Assembly (NCBI RefSeq): GCF_002338065.1
Contig: NZ_DDHJ01000004.1
Span: 325,943-389,942, forward strand
Direction of reading: 5' to 3'
Source of the DNA: Pseudomonas sp. UBA1879
Lineage (GTDB): Bacteria > Pseudomonadota > Gammaproteobacteria > Pseudomonadales > Pseudomonadaceae
DNA: 64,000 bases
Part shown: piece by piece, positions 17,714 to 25,260 of the stretch
Position numbering within the stretch: position 1 is the stretch's first letter
Layout: each line of letters starts with the position of its first letter
Notes under the pieces: generated by a model
Seen by the model: the letters and a program-made list of their open reading frames with translations, nothing else
Told to the model about the DNA's origin: nothing
Databases searched by the model: none
Translations under genes and position numbers: made by a program

Positions 17714-19170
17714 GTGAGGCGACTGTGTTGAATCCGGTTTTGGCAGGGCTGTACATCGATGGCACATGGCGTGGGGGCAACGAACCCCTTACGGTGATCA
17801 ATCCGTCAAATGAAGAGCGGCTGGCTATCGTCAGCGGCGGCGATGCCGAGGCGGTAAACGAAGCCGTTCACGCCGCGCAGGCGGCATTCGAGGCTTGGTC
17901 GAAAACCACCGGCGCGGCACGGGCGATGATTCTGCGCCAGATCGCCAGCGGTGTGGCGGCTCAGCGTGAACGCCTGATGCACCTGCAATCGAGCAATAAC
18001 GGCAAGCCAGGGTTCGAAGCCGCCATCGATGTGGACGACGTGATCGCCACCTTCAATTACTACGCCGATTTGGCCGAGGCGTCGGACGGCCAGCAAAACC
18101 GGGTGATCGAGCTGCCGAGTGAAGATTTCACCGCGCGCTTGCGCCGCGAGGCCTGCGGCGTGGTGGCGTTGATCGTGCCGTGGAATTTTCCGATGGTGAC
18201 CACGGCCTGGAAACTCGCCCCGGCGTTGGCGGCGGGCTGCTGCGTCGTGCTCAAACCTTCAGAGGTCACGCCCCTGGCCGAGCTTGAATTGGCGCAGATC
18301 ATCGCTGCGAGTGGCGTGCCCACTGGCGTGTTCAATGTGGTCTGTGGCACCGGGCTGGCGGTCGGTGCGCCCCTGTCGGCGCATCCCGGCATCGCCAAAG
18401 TCTCGTTCACGGGCAGCAATGCAGCGGGTGTTCAGGTCATGCAGCGGGCGGCGGAAACCGTCAAGGGCGTCAGCCTGGAACTGGGCGGCAAATCATCGCT
18501 GCTGGTCATGGCGGACGCCGATCTGGATCTGGCGGTCGAGTTGGCCAGCGGCGGCAGTTATTTCAACGCCGGGCAGATGTGTTCCGCGACCAGTCGCGTT
18601 TTGGTAGCGCAAGAACTGCTGGCGCCGTTTCTTGAGCGCATCGTTGCCAAAGCCCGGTCGATCAAGGTGGGCGGCCCGCTGGAGGAGGGCGTCGAAATGG
18701 GGCCATTGGTCAATCAGGCGCAATACCAGCGGGTGACCCATCACATCGAAGCGGGCAAGGCCTGCGGGGCGCGTCTGTTGTGCGGTGGCCAACGTCCGAC
18801 TGGACGGGCACGCGGTTATTTTCTGGAGCCTGCGGTGTTCGCTGACGTGCCGTTGGACAGCGCGCTGTGGCGCGAGGAGATTTTCGGCCCCGTGCTGTGC
18901 GTGCGCGGCTTCAGTTCAGAGGCCGAAGCGGTGGCGCTGGCCAATGACAGTCAGTTCGGGCTGGTGGCCAGCGTGGTCAGCGGTAATGGTGAAACAGCCG
19001 ACCGGGTGGCCAATGCGCTCCATGCGGGGATGGTGTGGATCAATGCGCCGCAGGTGATCTTCCCGCAGACGTCTTGGGGCGGTTACAAGCAGAGCAGCCT
19101 GGGTCGAGAGCTGGGACCGTGGGGCATGCAAGCGTTTCAGGAAATCAAACACGTCGTACGCGCGGTCTGA
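17710..19170 (+). CDS. NAD(P)+-dependent aldehyde dehydrogenase
   Basis: This 486-residue ALDH-superfamily enzyme is of the betaine/guanidinobutyraldehyde dehydrogenase type. It has the general base in LELGGKS (Glu257), the nucleophile in AGQMCSAT (Cys291) and the cofactor segment PWNFP...KPSE. Its ATG overlaps the upstream decarboxylase stop by 4 nt, so the two are translated together. It most likely oxidises the aldehyde made by that enzyme to the carboxylate. The exact substrate is inferred from the neighbour. Confidence 0.85.
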   Translation: MSEATVLNPVLAGLYIDGTWRGGNEPLTVINPSNEERLAIVSGGDAEAVNEAVHAAQAAFEAWSKTTGAARAMILRQIASGVAAQRERLMHLQSSNNGKPGFEAAIDVDDVIATFNYYADLAEASDGQQNRVIELPSEDFTARLRREACGVVALIVPWNFPMVTTAWKLAPALAAGCCVVLKPSEVTPLAELELAQIIAASGVPTGVFNVVCGTGLAVGAPLSAHPGIAKVSFTGSNAAGVQVMQRAAETVKGVSLELGGKSSLLVMADADLDLAVELASGGSYFNAGQMCSATSRVLVAQELLAPFLERIVAKARSIKVGGPLEEGVEMGPLVNQAQYQRVTHHIEAGKACGARLLCGGQRPTGRARGYFLEPAVFADVPLDSALWREEIFGPVLCVRGFSSEAEAVALANDSQFGLVASVVSGNGETADRVANALHAGMVWINAPQVIFPQTSWGGYKQSSLGRELGPWGMQAFQEIKHVVRAV

Positions 19171-20136
19171 TCACACCGACTTGCGCAGGCGCGCCAGATC
19201 CCGCAATGGCGGCGCGCCGAACAGCCGGCTGTATTCGCGGCTGAACTGCGAGGGGCTTTCATACCCGACCCGGTATCCCGCCGCCGACGCTTCAAGCCCG
19301 CCGGCCAGCATCAGGCGCCGAGCTTCCTGCAATCTCAATTGCTTCTGGTACTGCAACGGACTCATCGCGGTCACGGCCTTGAAGCGGTGGTGCAGGGTCG
19401 AGACGCTGAGGTTCACTTCCCGCGCCAGTTCTTCGATACGCAACGGTTCATGAAAGTGATCGTTCAGCCAGGCGATGGCCTGGGAAACGCGGTGGGTCTG
19501 GCAGTTGGAAATCGCAATTTCGTACAGCCGGTAGCCTTCACTCCCACGCAGCAGGCGATACAGGATCTCCCGCGTGATCAGCGGCGCCAGCATCGGGATG
19601 TCTTTAGGCGTGTCCAACAGGCGAATCAGACGAATCACTGCGTCCAGCAGCTGTGAATCGATGCGCTCAACATACATCCCCCGACCGCTAGGGCGCGTCG
19701 GTACGCTCATCGGACCAGCTTGCGCAATCAGCGCGTTGATCTCCGCCGGGTCGATGTCCAGACGCATCGCGAGGTGCGGCTCTTCCGGCGTGGCATGAAT
19801 GACCTTGCCGCTCACCGGCAGCGCGACCGAGAGCACCAGATAATTCAGCGGGTCGTAGGTGAACAGCTCGCCGCCGAGGGTCACGTCTTTGCGGCCTTGG
19901 GCCATGATGCACAACGCGGGTTGGACCAGACCTGGCACCGATTGCGTAGGCTGATCGTGGCGCACCATGAACAGTGACTTGATTACAGTTTCAAAATTGC
20001 CCTCACGGGGGGCGTGTCGACGGATCAGATCCGCAAGTTCGGCACGCTGTTGCTGCATCTGCGCGCTCAGCTCGGGCGCAGGCGGCGCGTCGGGCCGAAG
20101 GGCTGACAGTCGGGTCGCGGCAGCAGTGGGCAACAT
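19171..20136 (-). CDS. AraC-family regulator
   Basis: The 321-residue product has an AraC_N (cupin-like, DUF6597/AraC-type N) sensor half and a C-terminal pair of helix-turn-helix motifs (IEELAREVNLSVSTLHHRFKAVT and the final ESPSQFSREYSRLFG). GGAGG 8 nt before the ATG at 20136 fixes the start, in place of an upstream in-frame ATG. Its stop directly follows the aldehyde dehydrogenase stop. It is divergent from the monooxygenase-like gene at 20469, with matching repeats in between, which points to that gene as its target. Confidence 0.88.
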   Translation of the reverse strand: MLPTAAATRLSALRPDAPPAPELSAQMQQQRAELADLIRRHAPREGNFETVIKSLFMVRHDQPTQSVPGLVQPALCIMAQGRKDVTLGGELFTYDPLNYLVLSVALPVSGKVIHATPEEPHLAMRLDIDPAEINALIAQAGPMSVPTRPSGRGMYVERIDSQLLDAVIRLIRLLDTPKDIPMLAPLITREILYRLLRGSEGYRLYEIAISNCQTHRVSQAIAWLNDHFHEPLRIEELAREVNLSVSTLHHRFKAVTAMSPLQYQKQLRLQEARRLMLAGGLEASAAGYRVGYESPSQFSREYSRLFGAPPLRDLARLRKSV

Positions 20137-20219
20137 GAAGAAATCCTCCGGCGAAGGGTTGATGGAGCACAGCTTATTTTTGTGCAATCGCAAGCGTTAG
20201 ACGGATTCTGCCTGATGAT

Positions 20220-20362
20220 TGCCTGATTCTGCTCCGGGTGTACCGGCCCGGCGCTGAACCGCCCTGTTCATCGAAGTGAATTGCTTGAAAGTCCCGTCCC
20301 TTTCATAGACATGCAGGCACATGCATCGCCTGTTTCAATCTATCGCCGCGCAGAATCAGGCA
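20220..20362. promoter_or_regulatory. paired AraC-type operator candidates
   Basis: TGCCTGATTCTGC at 20220-20232 recurs in perfect inverted orientation at 20350-20362. A further direct TGCCTGAT sits at 20209-20216, 11 nt before the first copy. The sites flank the middle of the 332-nt divergent gap between the AraC gene and its likely target. Two distant, identical sites are typical of AraC-type looping. Binding is inferred. I see nothing else in this gap. Confidence 0.55.
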
Positions 20363-20468
20363 ATAACCGGGCAGTAATTGGCTAACGGCTGTTGCGTCGC
20401 GCCCCCTAATCTTGACTTCCAGCCTCGACGCCTTTTCCGATCGCGGCTGTTCCAAAGGAGCACAGACC

Positions 20469-20822
20469 ATGCACAGCACTTCCGTCGTGAGCCATCTTGT
20501 ATCCCTGCGCGCGAGTGCCGGAAACAGTGCGCAACTGGGCGCACGTCTGAGCGCGTTGATCGGCCCCACCGCCAGGACTCCGGGCTGCTTGCACTTCACC
20601 TTGCACCATTCGCTGACCGAGGCCGATGTGTGGGTGATCAGCGGCGTCTGGGCGGATCAATCCGCCATGAATGACTGGTTCTCCACCCCGGAACTGAGCA
20701 TCTTTTCCGACCTGATGGTGGAAAAACTGGTCCGCAGCCTCGATTTCCAGACGTTCGCCAGCGTGACGGCCCCTCAAGCGCAACACGCGTATGGCGTGTC
20801 GGATGCCAGGTTGGCAGGGTAA
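20469..20822 (+). CDS. antibiotic-biosynthesis-monooxygenase-like (ABM) protein
   Basis: This 117-residue protein has the small dimeric alpha/beta ABM fold: an early strand (VSHLVSLRAS), the pattern GPTARTPGCLHFTLHHS and the WADQSAMNDWFSTPELSIF segment. Family members oxidise quinols or act on phenolic compounds without cofactor, though many have no known substrate. The ribosome site AAAGGAG precedes the ATG. It is divergent from an AraC regulator with shared operator-like repeats. Confidence 0.75.
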   Translation: MHSTSVVSHLVSLRASAGNSAQLGARLSALIGPTARTPGCLHFTLHHSLTEADVWVISGVWADQSAMNDWFSTPELSIFSDLMVEKLVRSLDFQTFASVTAPQAQHAYGVSDARLAG

Positions 20823-20860
20823 ATTTCTGACGCCCGGTCGGGTGCTTCAGGTTTAAAATC

Positions 20861-20887
20861 CCTGCCTTTCTCTTTTCAAGGCAGGGC
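20861..20887 (+). other. hairpin in the leader of the 20897 gene
   Basis: CCCTGCCTT (20861-20869) and AAGGCAGGG (20879-20887) form a perfect 9-bp stem with a 9-nt loop. It ends 9 nt before the next start codon and covers the only purine-rich stretch that could serve as ribosome site. There is no T-run. It may be a translational control element or the end of the preceding transcript. Confidence 0.45.
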
Positions 20888-20896
20888 TATCCTTCC

Positions 20897-21136
20897 ATGG
20901 CACGCAAACAATTCCAGCACCACGAAGCCGTCTCCGCCGCCGTCCCGGGCGAAGGGGGCTACAGCGCCGCGATCGCCGTCAAAGGGCTCGGTGCAGGCGG
21001 CGCGCCGACGTTTCATCGGGTCCTGCAGGAGCAAAAATTCACCACCGCACTGGCCGCCGATCAAGCCGCTGTCGATGAACTGGAGCGTTTGATCGACGTG
21101 ACGTCCGAGGGCGAACTGATGTTCGCTCAGGACTGA
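20897..21136 (+). CDS. conserved hypothetical protein, 79 residues
   Basis: This is a small soluble acidic protein (MARKQFQHHEAVSAAV start, VDELERLIDVTSEGELMF end) with no motif I can assign. The reading frame fills the space exactly to the convergent flavin-reductase gene (stop at 21136, next stop at 21137), and codon use is like its neighbours. Its only ribosome site lies inside a hairpin. Function unknown. Confidence 0.65.
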   Translation: MARKQFQHHEAVSAAVPGEGGYSAAIAVKGLGAGGAPTFHRVLQEQKFTTALAADQAAVDELERLIDVTSEGELMFAQD

Positions 21137-21760
21137 TCAGGCTTTCGGCCGGTACATCGTGAACAGCGACGCCGGGCCCAGCTGGAAATAATCAGCAGGG
21201 CCACCTCCCCGCAAAATCGGCTCTCCGGCCAGCGTGTCGTACACGCCGTCTTTCAGCAGTCTCTTGGCAATGTGAATCGCCACCACTTCCCCCAGAATCA
21301 GCCAACTCGGCACGACCTCTTTGTCTGCCCGCTGCAGTTGGATGATCTGCGTCACTTTGCATTCGAACGCCACCGGCGTCTCCTTCACACGCGGCACTGA
21401 AACGATGCGCGAAGGCGAGGCCGTGAGGTGTGCCAGCTCGAATTCGTTGACGTCTGCCGCAACCGGTGCGCAGCTCTGGTTCATTTGCTCGGCGAGGGGG
21501 CGGGTCGCCAGGTTCCAGACGAATTCACCGGTCTGCTCGATGTTGTTCAAACTGTCTTTGCGGCCCACGCTGCAGAAGCCAATGATGGGTGGCACGTAAT
21601 TGAAGGCGTTGAAGAAGCTATAGGGCGCAAGGTTGAGCTTGCCTTCTGCGTCCTGCGATGAAATCCAGCCGATGGGGCGCGGGCCGACGATGGCATTGAA
21701 TGGGTCATGGCGCAGACCGTGGCCATTGGCAGGTTCGTAGAAATGAATGTCGTCTGACAT
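21137..21760 (-). CDS. flavin-reductase-like FMN-binding protein
   Basis: This 207-residue protein belongs to the flavin reductase-like (DIM6/NTAB, split beta-barrel) family. GPRPIGWISSQDAEGKLNLAPYSFFNAF is the characteristic FMN-binding region and LILGEVVAIHI the dimer strand. Members reduce FMN or act as flavin-dependent partner enzymes. The start MSDDIHFYEP is chosen for its upstream AGGA and family length; a longer frame upstream is not supported. No partner monooxygenase is adjacent except the small ABM protein. Confidence 0.8.
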   Translation of the reverse strand: MSDDIHFYEPANGHGLRHDPFNAIVGPRPIGWISSQDAEGKLNLAPYSFFNAFNYVPPIIGFCSVGRKDSLNNIEQTGEFVWNLATRPLAEQMNQSCAPVAADVNEFELAHLTASPSRIVSVPRVKETPVAFECKVTQIIQLQRADKEVVPSWLILGEVVAIHIAKRLLKDGVYDTLAGEPILRGGGPADYFQLGPASLFTMYRPKA

Positions 21761-21875
21761 GGCGCAATCCTGAGAAATGTATGAAGGCCGGGAAATGGGG
21801 CGACCGCCCGTTTGCGTCGAGTCGCCATAGTGCAAGGCATTGAATCGGGACGCCATCCCTGGCCTGACCACGGGC

Positions 21876-21902
21876 AAAAAAAAGCCCGACATCAGTCGGG
21901 CT
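21876..21902 (-). terminator. terminator of the first repeat-protein gene
   Basis: Read on the minus strand, the stem AGCCCGAC/GTCGGGCT has a 4-nt loop and is followed by T8, about 50 nt after the stop. It is a strong intrinsic terminator. Confidence 0.9.
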
Positions 21903-21948
21903 ACAAAGGGAGTTTCAGGAGGTGGAATGTAAAACTATGAAGCGGCTA

Positions 21949-22431
21949 TCAGCTCACGCGGTTGGCACCTACGCGGTCGGCACCGTCCGAGGCGAGACGA
22001 TTGGCACCGACGTGGTCGGAACCATCGGCGGCCTGGCGGTTGTTGCCCACGCGGTCAGCGCCGTCAGCGGCCAAGCGGTTGGCACCGACGTGGTCGGAAC
22101 CATCAGCGGCCTGACGGTTGTTGCCGACGCGGTCGGCGCCGTCAGAGGCGAGGCGATTGGCACCGACGTGGTCGGAACCATCAGCGGCCTGACGGTTGTT
22201 GCCGACGCGGTCAGCACCGTCCGAGGCGAGACGATTGGCGCCGATGTGATCAGCGCCATCGGAGGCCTGACGATAAGTCCCGGTGTGCGACGCATTGGTG
22301 TGGGACGCGCCGCCTTCAGCGACAACAGTGCCCGTCAACGCAGTGTGCTGATCGGAAGAAACAGGCAGAGCGAATGCGCTCGATGCCAGGATAGAAAGAC
22401 TAAGGCCAAAAATAAGGTTAGAAGTTTTCAT
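21949..22431 (-). CDS. secreted 13-residue-repeat protein, copy 1
   Basis: The 160-residue product has a signal peptide (MKTSNLIFGLSLSILASSAFA) and a short linker with VVAEGGASHTN. It then carries eight tandem 13-residue units of the form NR-x-A-x-DG-x-D-(H/R)-(V/I)-G-x. Units alternate RQ..DH and RL..DR types, so the higher-order period is 26 residues (78 bp). It ends with ANRVS. The regular D-G-x-D spacing suggests a beta-solenoid or a repeated surface, but I cannot assign a function. GGTGGAG precedes the ATG at 22431. The opposite strand is also open across the repeat, as a by-product of the repeat composition. Confidence 0.8.
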   Translation of the reverse strand: MKTSNLIFGLSLSILASSAFALPVSSDQHTALTGTVVAEGGASHTNASHTGTYRQASDGADHIGANRLASDGADRVGNNRQAADGSDHVGANRLASDGADRVGNNRQAADGSDHVGANRLAADGADRVGNNRQAADGSDHVGANRLASDGADRVGANRVS

Positions 22432-22855
22432 GATGTTGACTCCACCGGAAAGTTCAAAATGTTTATCACTTGGGTATGGAGCTAATTCTACGCGCGCTTG
22501 CATTAACTAGAAGTTAACAAGGTTGCTAACGATCATCGTCAGAAATGATAGTTGGGCCAAACGCCCGGTTTTAAAGCGCTCCAGGGGTTTCTGAACCGCG
22601 ATGGGGCAAATTTCTTCAAAACCTGCAGATTCTGAGCTTGACTGATGTAGAATTTTGTGAATTTGGTTTTTATTGAGATTCGCTTGCGCTCTTTGTCGAT
22701 ATCTGCATCCGTGATCGCAACCGCGGGACGTTTATCGGCAAAAAAAGGTGCCAAGTGCCCGGAGAGGCTTCTAGTACGAAGGTTTCAGCTTTTTTTGGGG
22801 GAGGCGAACGCATCAAGCCCGGCGATAGCCGGGCCAGGAAGGAATGATCGGAGGA
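22432..22855. other. AT-richer spacer and promoter between the repeat-protein genes
   Basis: This 424-nt gap carries the promoter of copy 1 (about 22470-22545 on the minus strand), which resembles that of copy 2, and the copy 2 terminator. The middle part is AT-richer than its surroundings. A 71-codon minus-strand frame at 22539-22754 starts with TTG and lacks a ribosome site, so I do not count it as a gene. Confidence 0.5.
22817..22834 (-). terminator. possible terminator of the second repeat-protein gene
   Basis: GCCCGGC and GCCGGGC with a 4-nt loop lie 21 nt after the copy 2 stop on the minus strand. The T-run is weak (only TT). Confidence 0.55.
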
Positions 22856-23242
22856 TCAGCTTACGCGGTTTGCACCGACACGATCTGCGCCGTCCGAAGC
22901 CAGACGATTTGCACCAACATGGTCAGCACCCTCCGCCGCGAGTCGATTTGCGCCTACGTTATCAGCGCCGTCAGCTGCGACACGGTTAGCCCCTACATGA
23001 TCAGCGCCGTCAGTCGCGACGCGGTTGGCGCCTACACGGTCGGCACCGTCGGAGGCCAGGCGGTTGGCGCCGACATGGTCAGCACCATCAGCGGAAACAC
23101 GACTCATGTTGGTGTGGGAGGAGCCGTTTTCGGCAACAACCGGTGCGCTGATTTGGTGAGTTGCTTCAATAACTGGAAGTGCAAAAGCGCTCGAAGCAAG
23201 AAGAGAGAAAGCCAGGCCGAAGATCAGTTTGTTAGTTGTCAT
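22856..23242 (-). CDS. secreted 13-residue-repeat protein, copy 2
   Basis: This 128-residue paralogue of the preceding gene has signal peptide MTTNKLIFGLAFSLLASSAFA, a linker with VVAENGSSHTN, and six 13-residue units of the same DGAD type. The last 17 residues (NRLASDGADRVGANRVS) are identical to copy 1. GGAGCAACTACC lies before the ATG. The two genes are in the same orientation, each with its own promoter and terminator, so they look like a tandem duplication with different repeat numbers. Function unknown. Confidence 0.8.
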   Translation of the reverse strand: MTTNKLIFGLAFSLLASSAFALPVIEATHQISAPVVAENGSSHTNMSRVSADGADHVGANRLASDGADRVGANRVATDGADHVGANRVAADGADNVGANRLAAEGADHVGANRLASDGADRVGANRVS

Positions 23243-23483
23243 GGTAGTTGCTCCAGATCGTTTCAATTCAGTGGTGACTCGGTATGGACTTAACTTTACT
23301 CGGCTCTGGATGAATAAGAAGTTAATAGCGTTAGTACCGATCATCGCTCAAATTGATACTGCGAAAACCCGCCGACGATTCAATCGCTTAGCTGTCTGGG
23401 GAGCTAAGAAGGGGCCGCCACTTGCGTGACCGCCCCTTGGGTGTGTACGGGAAGACGTATGGGCCAGCTGGCTACGTCGGTCG

Positions 23484-24806
23484 TCAGTCCGTCTCGATCC
23501 GCGAATGCTTGCGGGTGTCTTTCATGAACACGTACACCAGCAGCGAACAGGCAATGCACGCCGTGACGTACCAGTAGTAACCGGTTTCCATGCCGATGCT
23601 TTTGAACCACAGCGCGATGTATTCGGCCGTGCCGCCAAAGATCGAAACGGTCAACGCATACGGGAGGCCTACACCCAGCGCGCGGATCTCGGTCGGGAAC
23701 AGCTCGGCTTTGACCACTGCGTTGATCGAGGTGTAGCCGCTGACGATGATCAGCGCGGCCATGATCAGGAAGAACGCGCCCCACCAGGTTTGAATGGTGT
23801 GCAACGTGCTGAGGATCGGCACCGTGCACAGCGTACCCAGCACACCAAAGGCGATCAGGATCGGCCGACGGCCTACTTTGTCAGACAGTGCGCCGATCAC
23901 TGGCTGCAAAACCATGAACAGGAACAGTGTGGCAGCAGAAATGGTGGTCGAATCGGTGATGCTCATGCCCACCGTGTTCACCAGGTATTTCTGCATGTAG
24001 GTGGTGTAGGTATAGAACGCCAGGGTGCCGCCCATGGTCAGGCCGACAACCGTCATCAGCTCTTTCGGATGACGCATCAAGGTGCGCATCAGGCTTTCTT
24101 TCGGCTTGTCCTGCTTTTTAGTGAAGGATTCGGTTTCTTCCATACCTCGACGCAGAAACAACGCCACCACCGCGCACAGCGCGCCGATCGCGAACGGGAT
24201 ACGCCAGCCCCACGCGTTCAACTGCTCTGTGGTCAGGGTTTGCTGCAGCACGATCAACACACCCAGAGCGATGAGTTGGCCGGAAATCAGGGTCACGTAC
24301 TGGAAGCTGGAATAGAAGCCACGGCTCTTTTTGGTCGCCATCTCGCTGAGGTAGGTAGCGGAAGTGCCATATTCGCCGCCGACCGACAGGCCCTGCAGCA
24401 GGCGCGCGAGTACCAGCAGGATCGGCGCGCCGACACCGATGGTTTCATAACCGGGGGTCAGGGCGATGATCAGCGAGCCGAAGCACATCAGCAGCACCGA
24501 CGCCATCAGCGCCGCCTTGCGCCCTTTGCGGTCGGCATACAGGCCCATCAGCCAGCCGCCGATCGGGCGCATCAGGAAGCCGACGGCGAAGATCGCGGCG
24601 GTGTTGAGCAATTGTGCAGTGGTGTCGCCTTTGGGGAAGAAGACTTTGGCGAAATAAAGGGAGAAAGCGGCGTAGACGTACCAGTCATACCACTCGACCA
24701 TGTTGCCGACCGACCCTGAAAAAATCGATTTCAGGCGGCTCGCGGTGGTCTTTTCGGTGGCGGGTAAGGCTGTAGCGCCATTTGCGGCGGTATTGGGAAT
24801 GGCCAT
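23484..24806 (-). CDS. kgtP: KgtP/PcaT-type alpha-ketoglutarate permease (MHS family)
   Basis: This 440-residue, 12-helix MHS symporter has motifs GNMVEWYDWYVYAAF, LYADRKGRKA and LLQGLSVGGEYGT. It is closely related to the permease at 2862-4151 but is N-terminally longer. A sigma-54 promoter lies 63-78 nt upstream of the ATG, and the adjacent genes encode an NtrC-type regulator and its sensor. In P. aeruginosa the MifSR/RpoN pair controls an alpha-ketoglutarate permease of this type, so alpha-ketoglutarate import is the best call; C4-dicarboxylates remain possible. Confidence 0.85.
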   Translation of the reverse strand: MAIPNTAANGATALPATEKTTASRLKSIFSGSVGNMVEWYDWYVYAAFSLYFAKVFFPKGDTTAQLLNTAAIFAVGFLMRPIGGWLMGLYADRKGRKAALMASVLLMCFGSLIIALTPGYETIGVGAPILLVLARLLQGLSVGGEYGTSATYLSEMATKKSRGFYSSFQYVTLISGQLIALGVLIVLQQTLTTEQLNAWGWRIPFAIGALCAVVALFLRRGMEETESFTKKQDKPKESLMRTLMRHPKELMTVVGLTMGGTLAFYTYTTYMQKYLVNTVGMSITDSTTISAATLFLFMVLQPVIGALSDKVGRRPILIAFGVLGTLCTVPILSTLHTIQTWWGAFFLIMAALIIVSGYTSINAVVKAELFPTEIRALGVGLPYALTVSIFGGTAEYIALWFKSIGMETGYYWYVTACIACSLLVYVFMKDTRKHSRIETD

Positions 24807-24868
24807 GGGGTTTCCTGCAAGTCATTGTTTTTAGAAGGAGCGCAGTGATGCGGTCTGAGGACAGTGAT

Positions 24869-24884
24869 AGCAGGAGATGTGCCA
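24869..24884 (-). promoter_or_regulatory. sigma-54 promoter of kgtP
   Basis: The minus strand reads TGGCACATCTCCTGCT. This has GG and GC dinucleotides in the correct -24/-12 register and differs from TGGCACG-N4-TTGCW at two positions. It lies 63-78 nt before the permease ATG, and an NtrC-type activator is encoded next door. Confidence 0.75.
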
Positions 24885-24925
24885 AGGCCCTGAAGGGCCG
24901 ATCTAGAGGGGGTGGCAGGGTTGTG

Positions 24926-24973
24926 ATGAGCGGAAATCCGCTTACTTTGCGAGTGCAGATGAGCGGGAAGTCG
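24926..24973. promoter_or_regulatory. candidate enhancer sites for the MifR-type activator
   Basis: AGCGGAAATCCGCT (24929-24942) is a palindrome with 6-bp arms. A related GAGCGGGAAGTCGC starts 33 nt further upstream, so the ATGAGCGG heads at 24926 and 24959 are about three helical turns apart. They lie 45-90 nt upstream of the -24 element, as expected for NtrC-type activator sites. Confidence 0.5.
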
Positions 24974-24980
24974 CGCATCG

Positions 24981-25116
24981 CTGTAGGAGCGTGGCTCGTC
25001 TCGCGACCGGCGGGAAACCCGTCGCAAGACCTTTGAGCACGCTATATCTGATCCACGGCGTAGAGCGGGTCGCGACTGCTACGCAGCCGATCGCGGGACA
25101 AGCCACGCTCCTACAG
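24981..25116. repeat. REP pair
   Basis: CTGTAGGAGCGTGGCT (from 24981) and its inverted partner AGCCACGCTCCTACAG (ending 25116) flank the sequence as two facing REP elements. These extragenic palindromes are common in Pseudomonas. The unit ends 108 nt before the regulator gene stop. Confidence 0.7.
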
Positions 25117-25260
25117 TATTCGGCAGTTGTTCAGGAAGTATTCACCGCGGAACAGCCGCGCTCCTACAGTATTCGGCAGTTGTCCGGGAAGTAGTCACCG
25201 CGGAACAACGCGCTTCTGGGATATTCAGCTGTTGTCTGGAAGGTAGTCATCGCGCACCAG
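25107..25260. repeat. three 52-53 nt direct repeats derived from the regulator gene 3' end
   Basis: Copies start at about 25108, 25161 and 25213. The third covers the final codons of the NtrC-type regulator (LVRDDYLPDNS and stop), and the other two are diverged copies lying downstream of the stop, each carrying GCTCCTACAGTATTCGGC. The outer copies join REP-type sequence, so the array appears to have grown from the gene end together with a REP element. Confidence 0.6.

Noticed and set aside
21922..22485. Plus-strand frame with regular Val/Gly/Ala repeats
   Set aside because: It is the complement of the 13-residue repeat gene; the minus-strand frame has signal peptide, ribosome site and terminator, the plus strand has none.
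22539..22754. 71-codon minus-strand frame between the repeat genes
   Set aside because: Starts with TTG, no ribosome site and no similarity to a known family.
24981..25260. Short spaced repeats considered as CRISPR
   Set aside because: Unit length of 52-53 nt without unique spacers, drifted copies, and origin from the gene end plus REP sequence.
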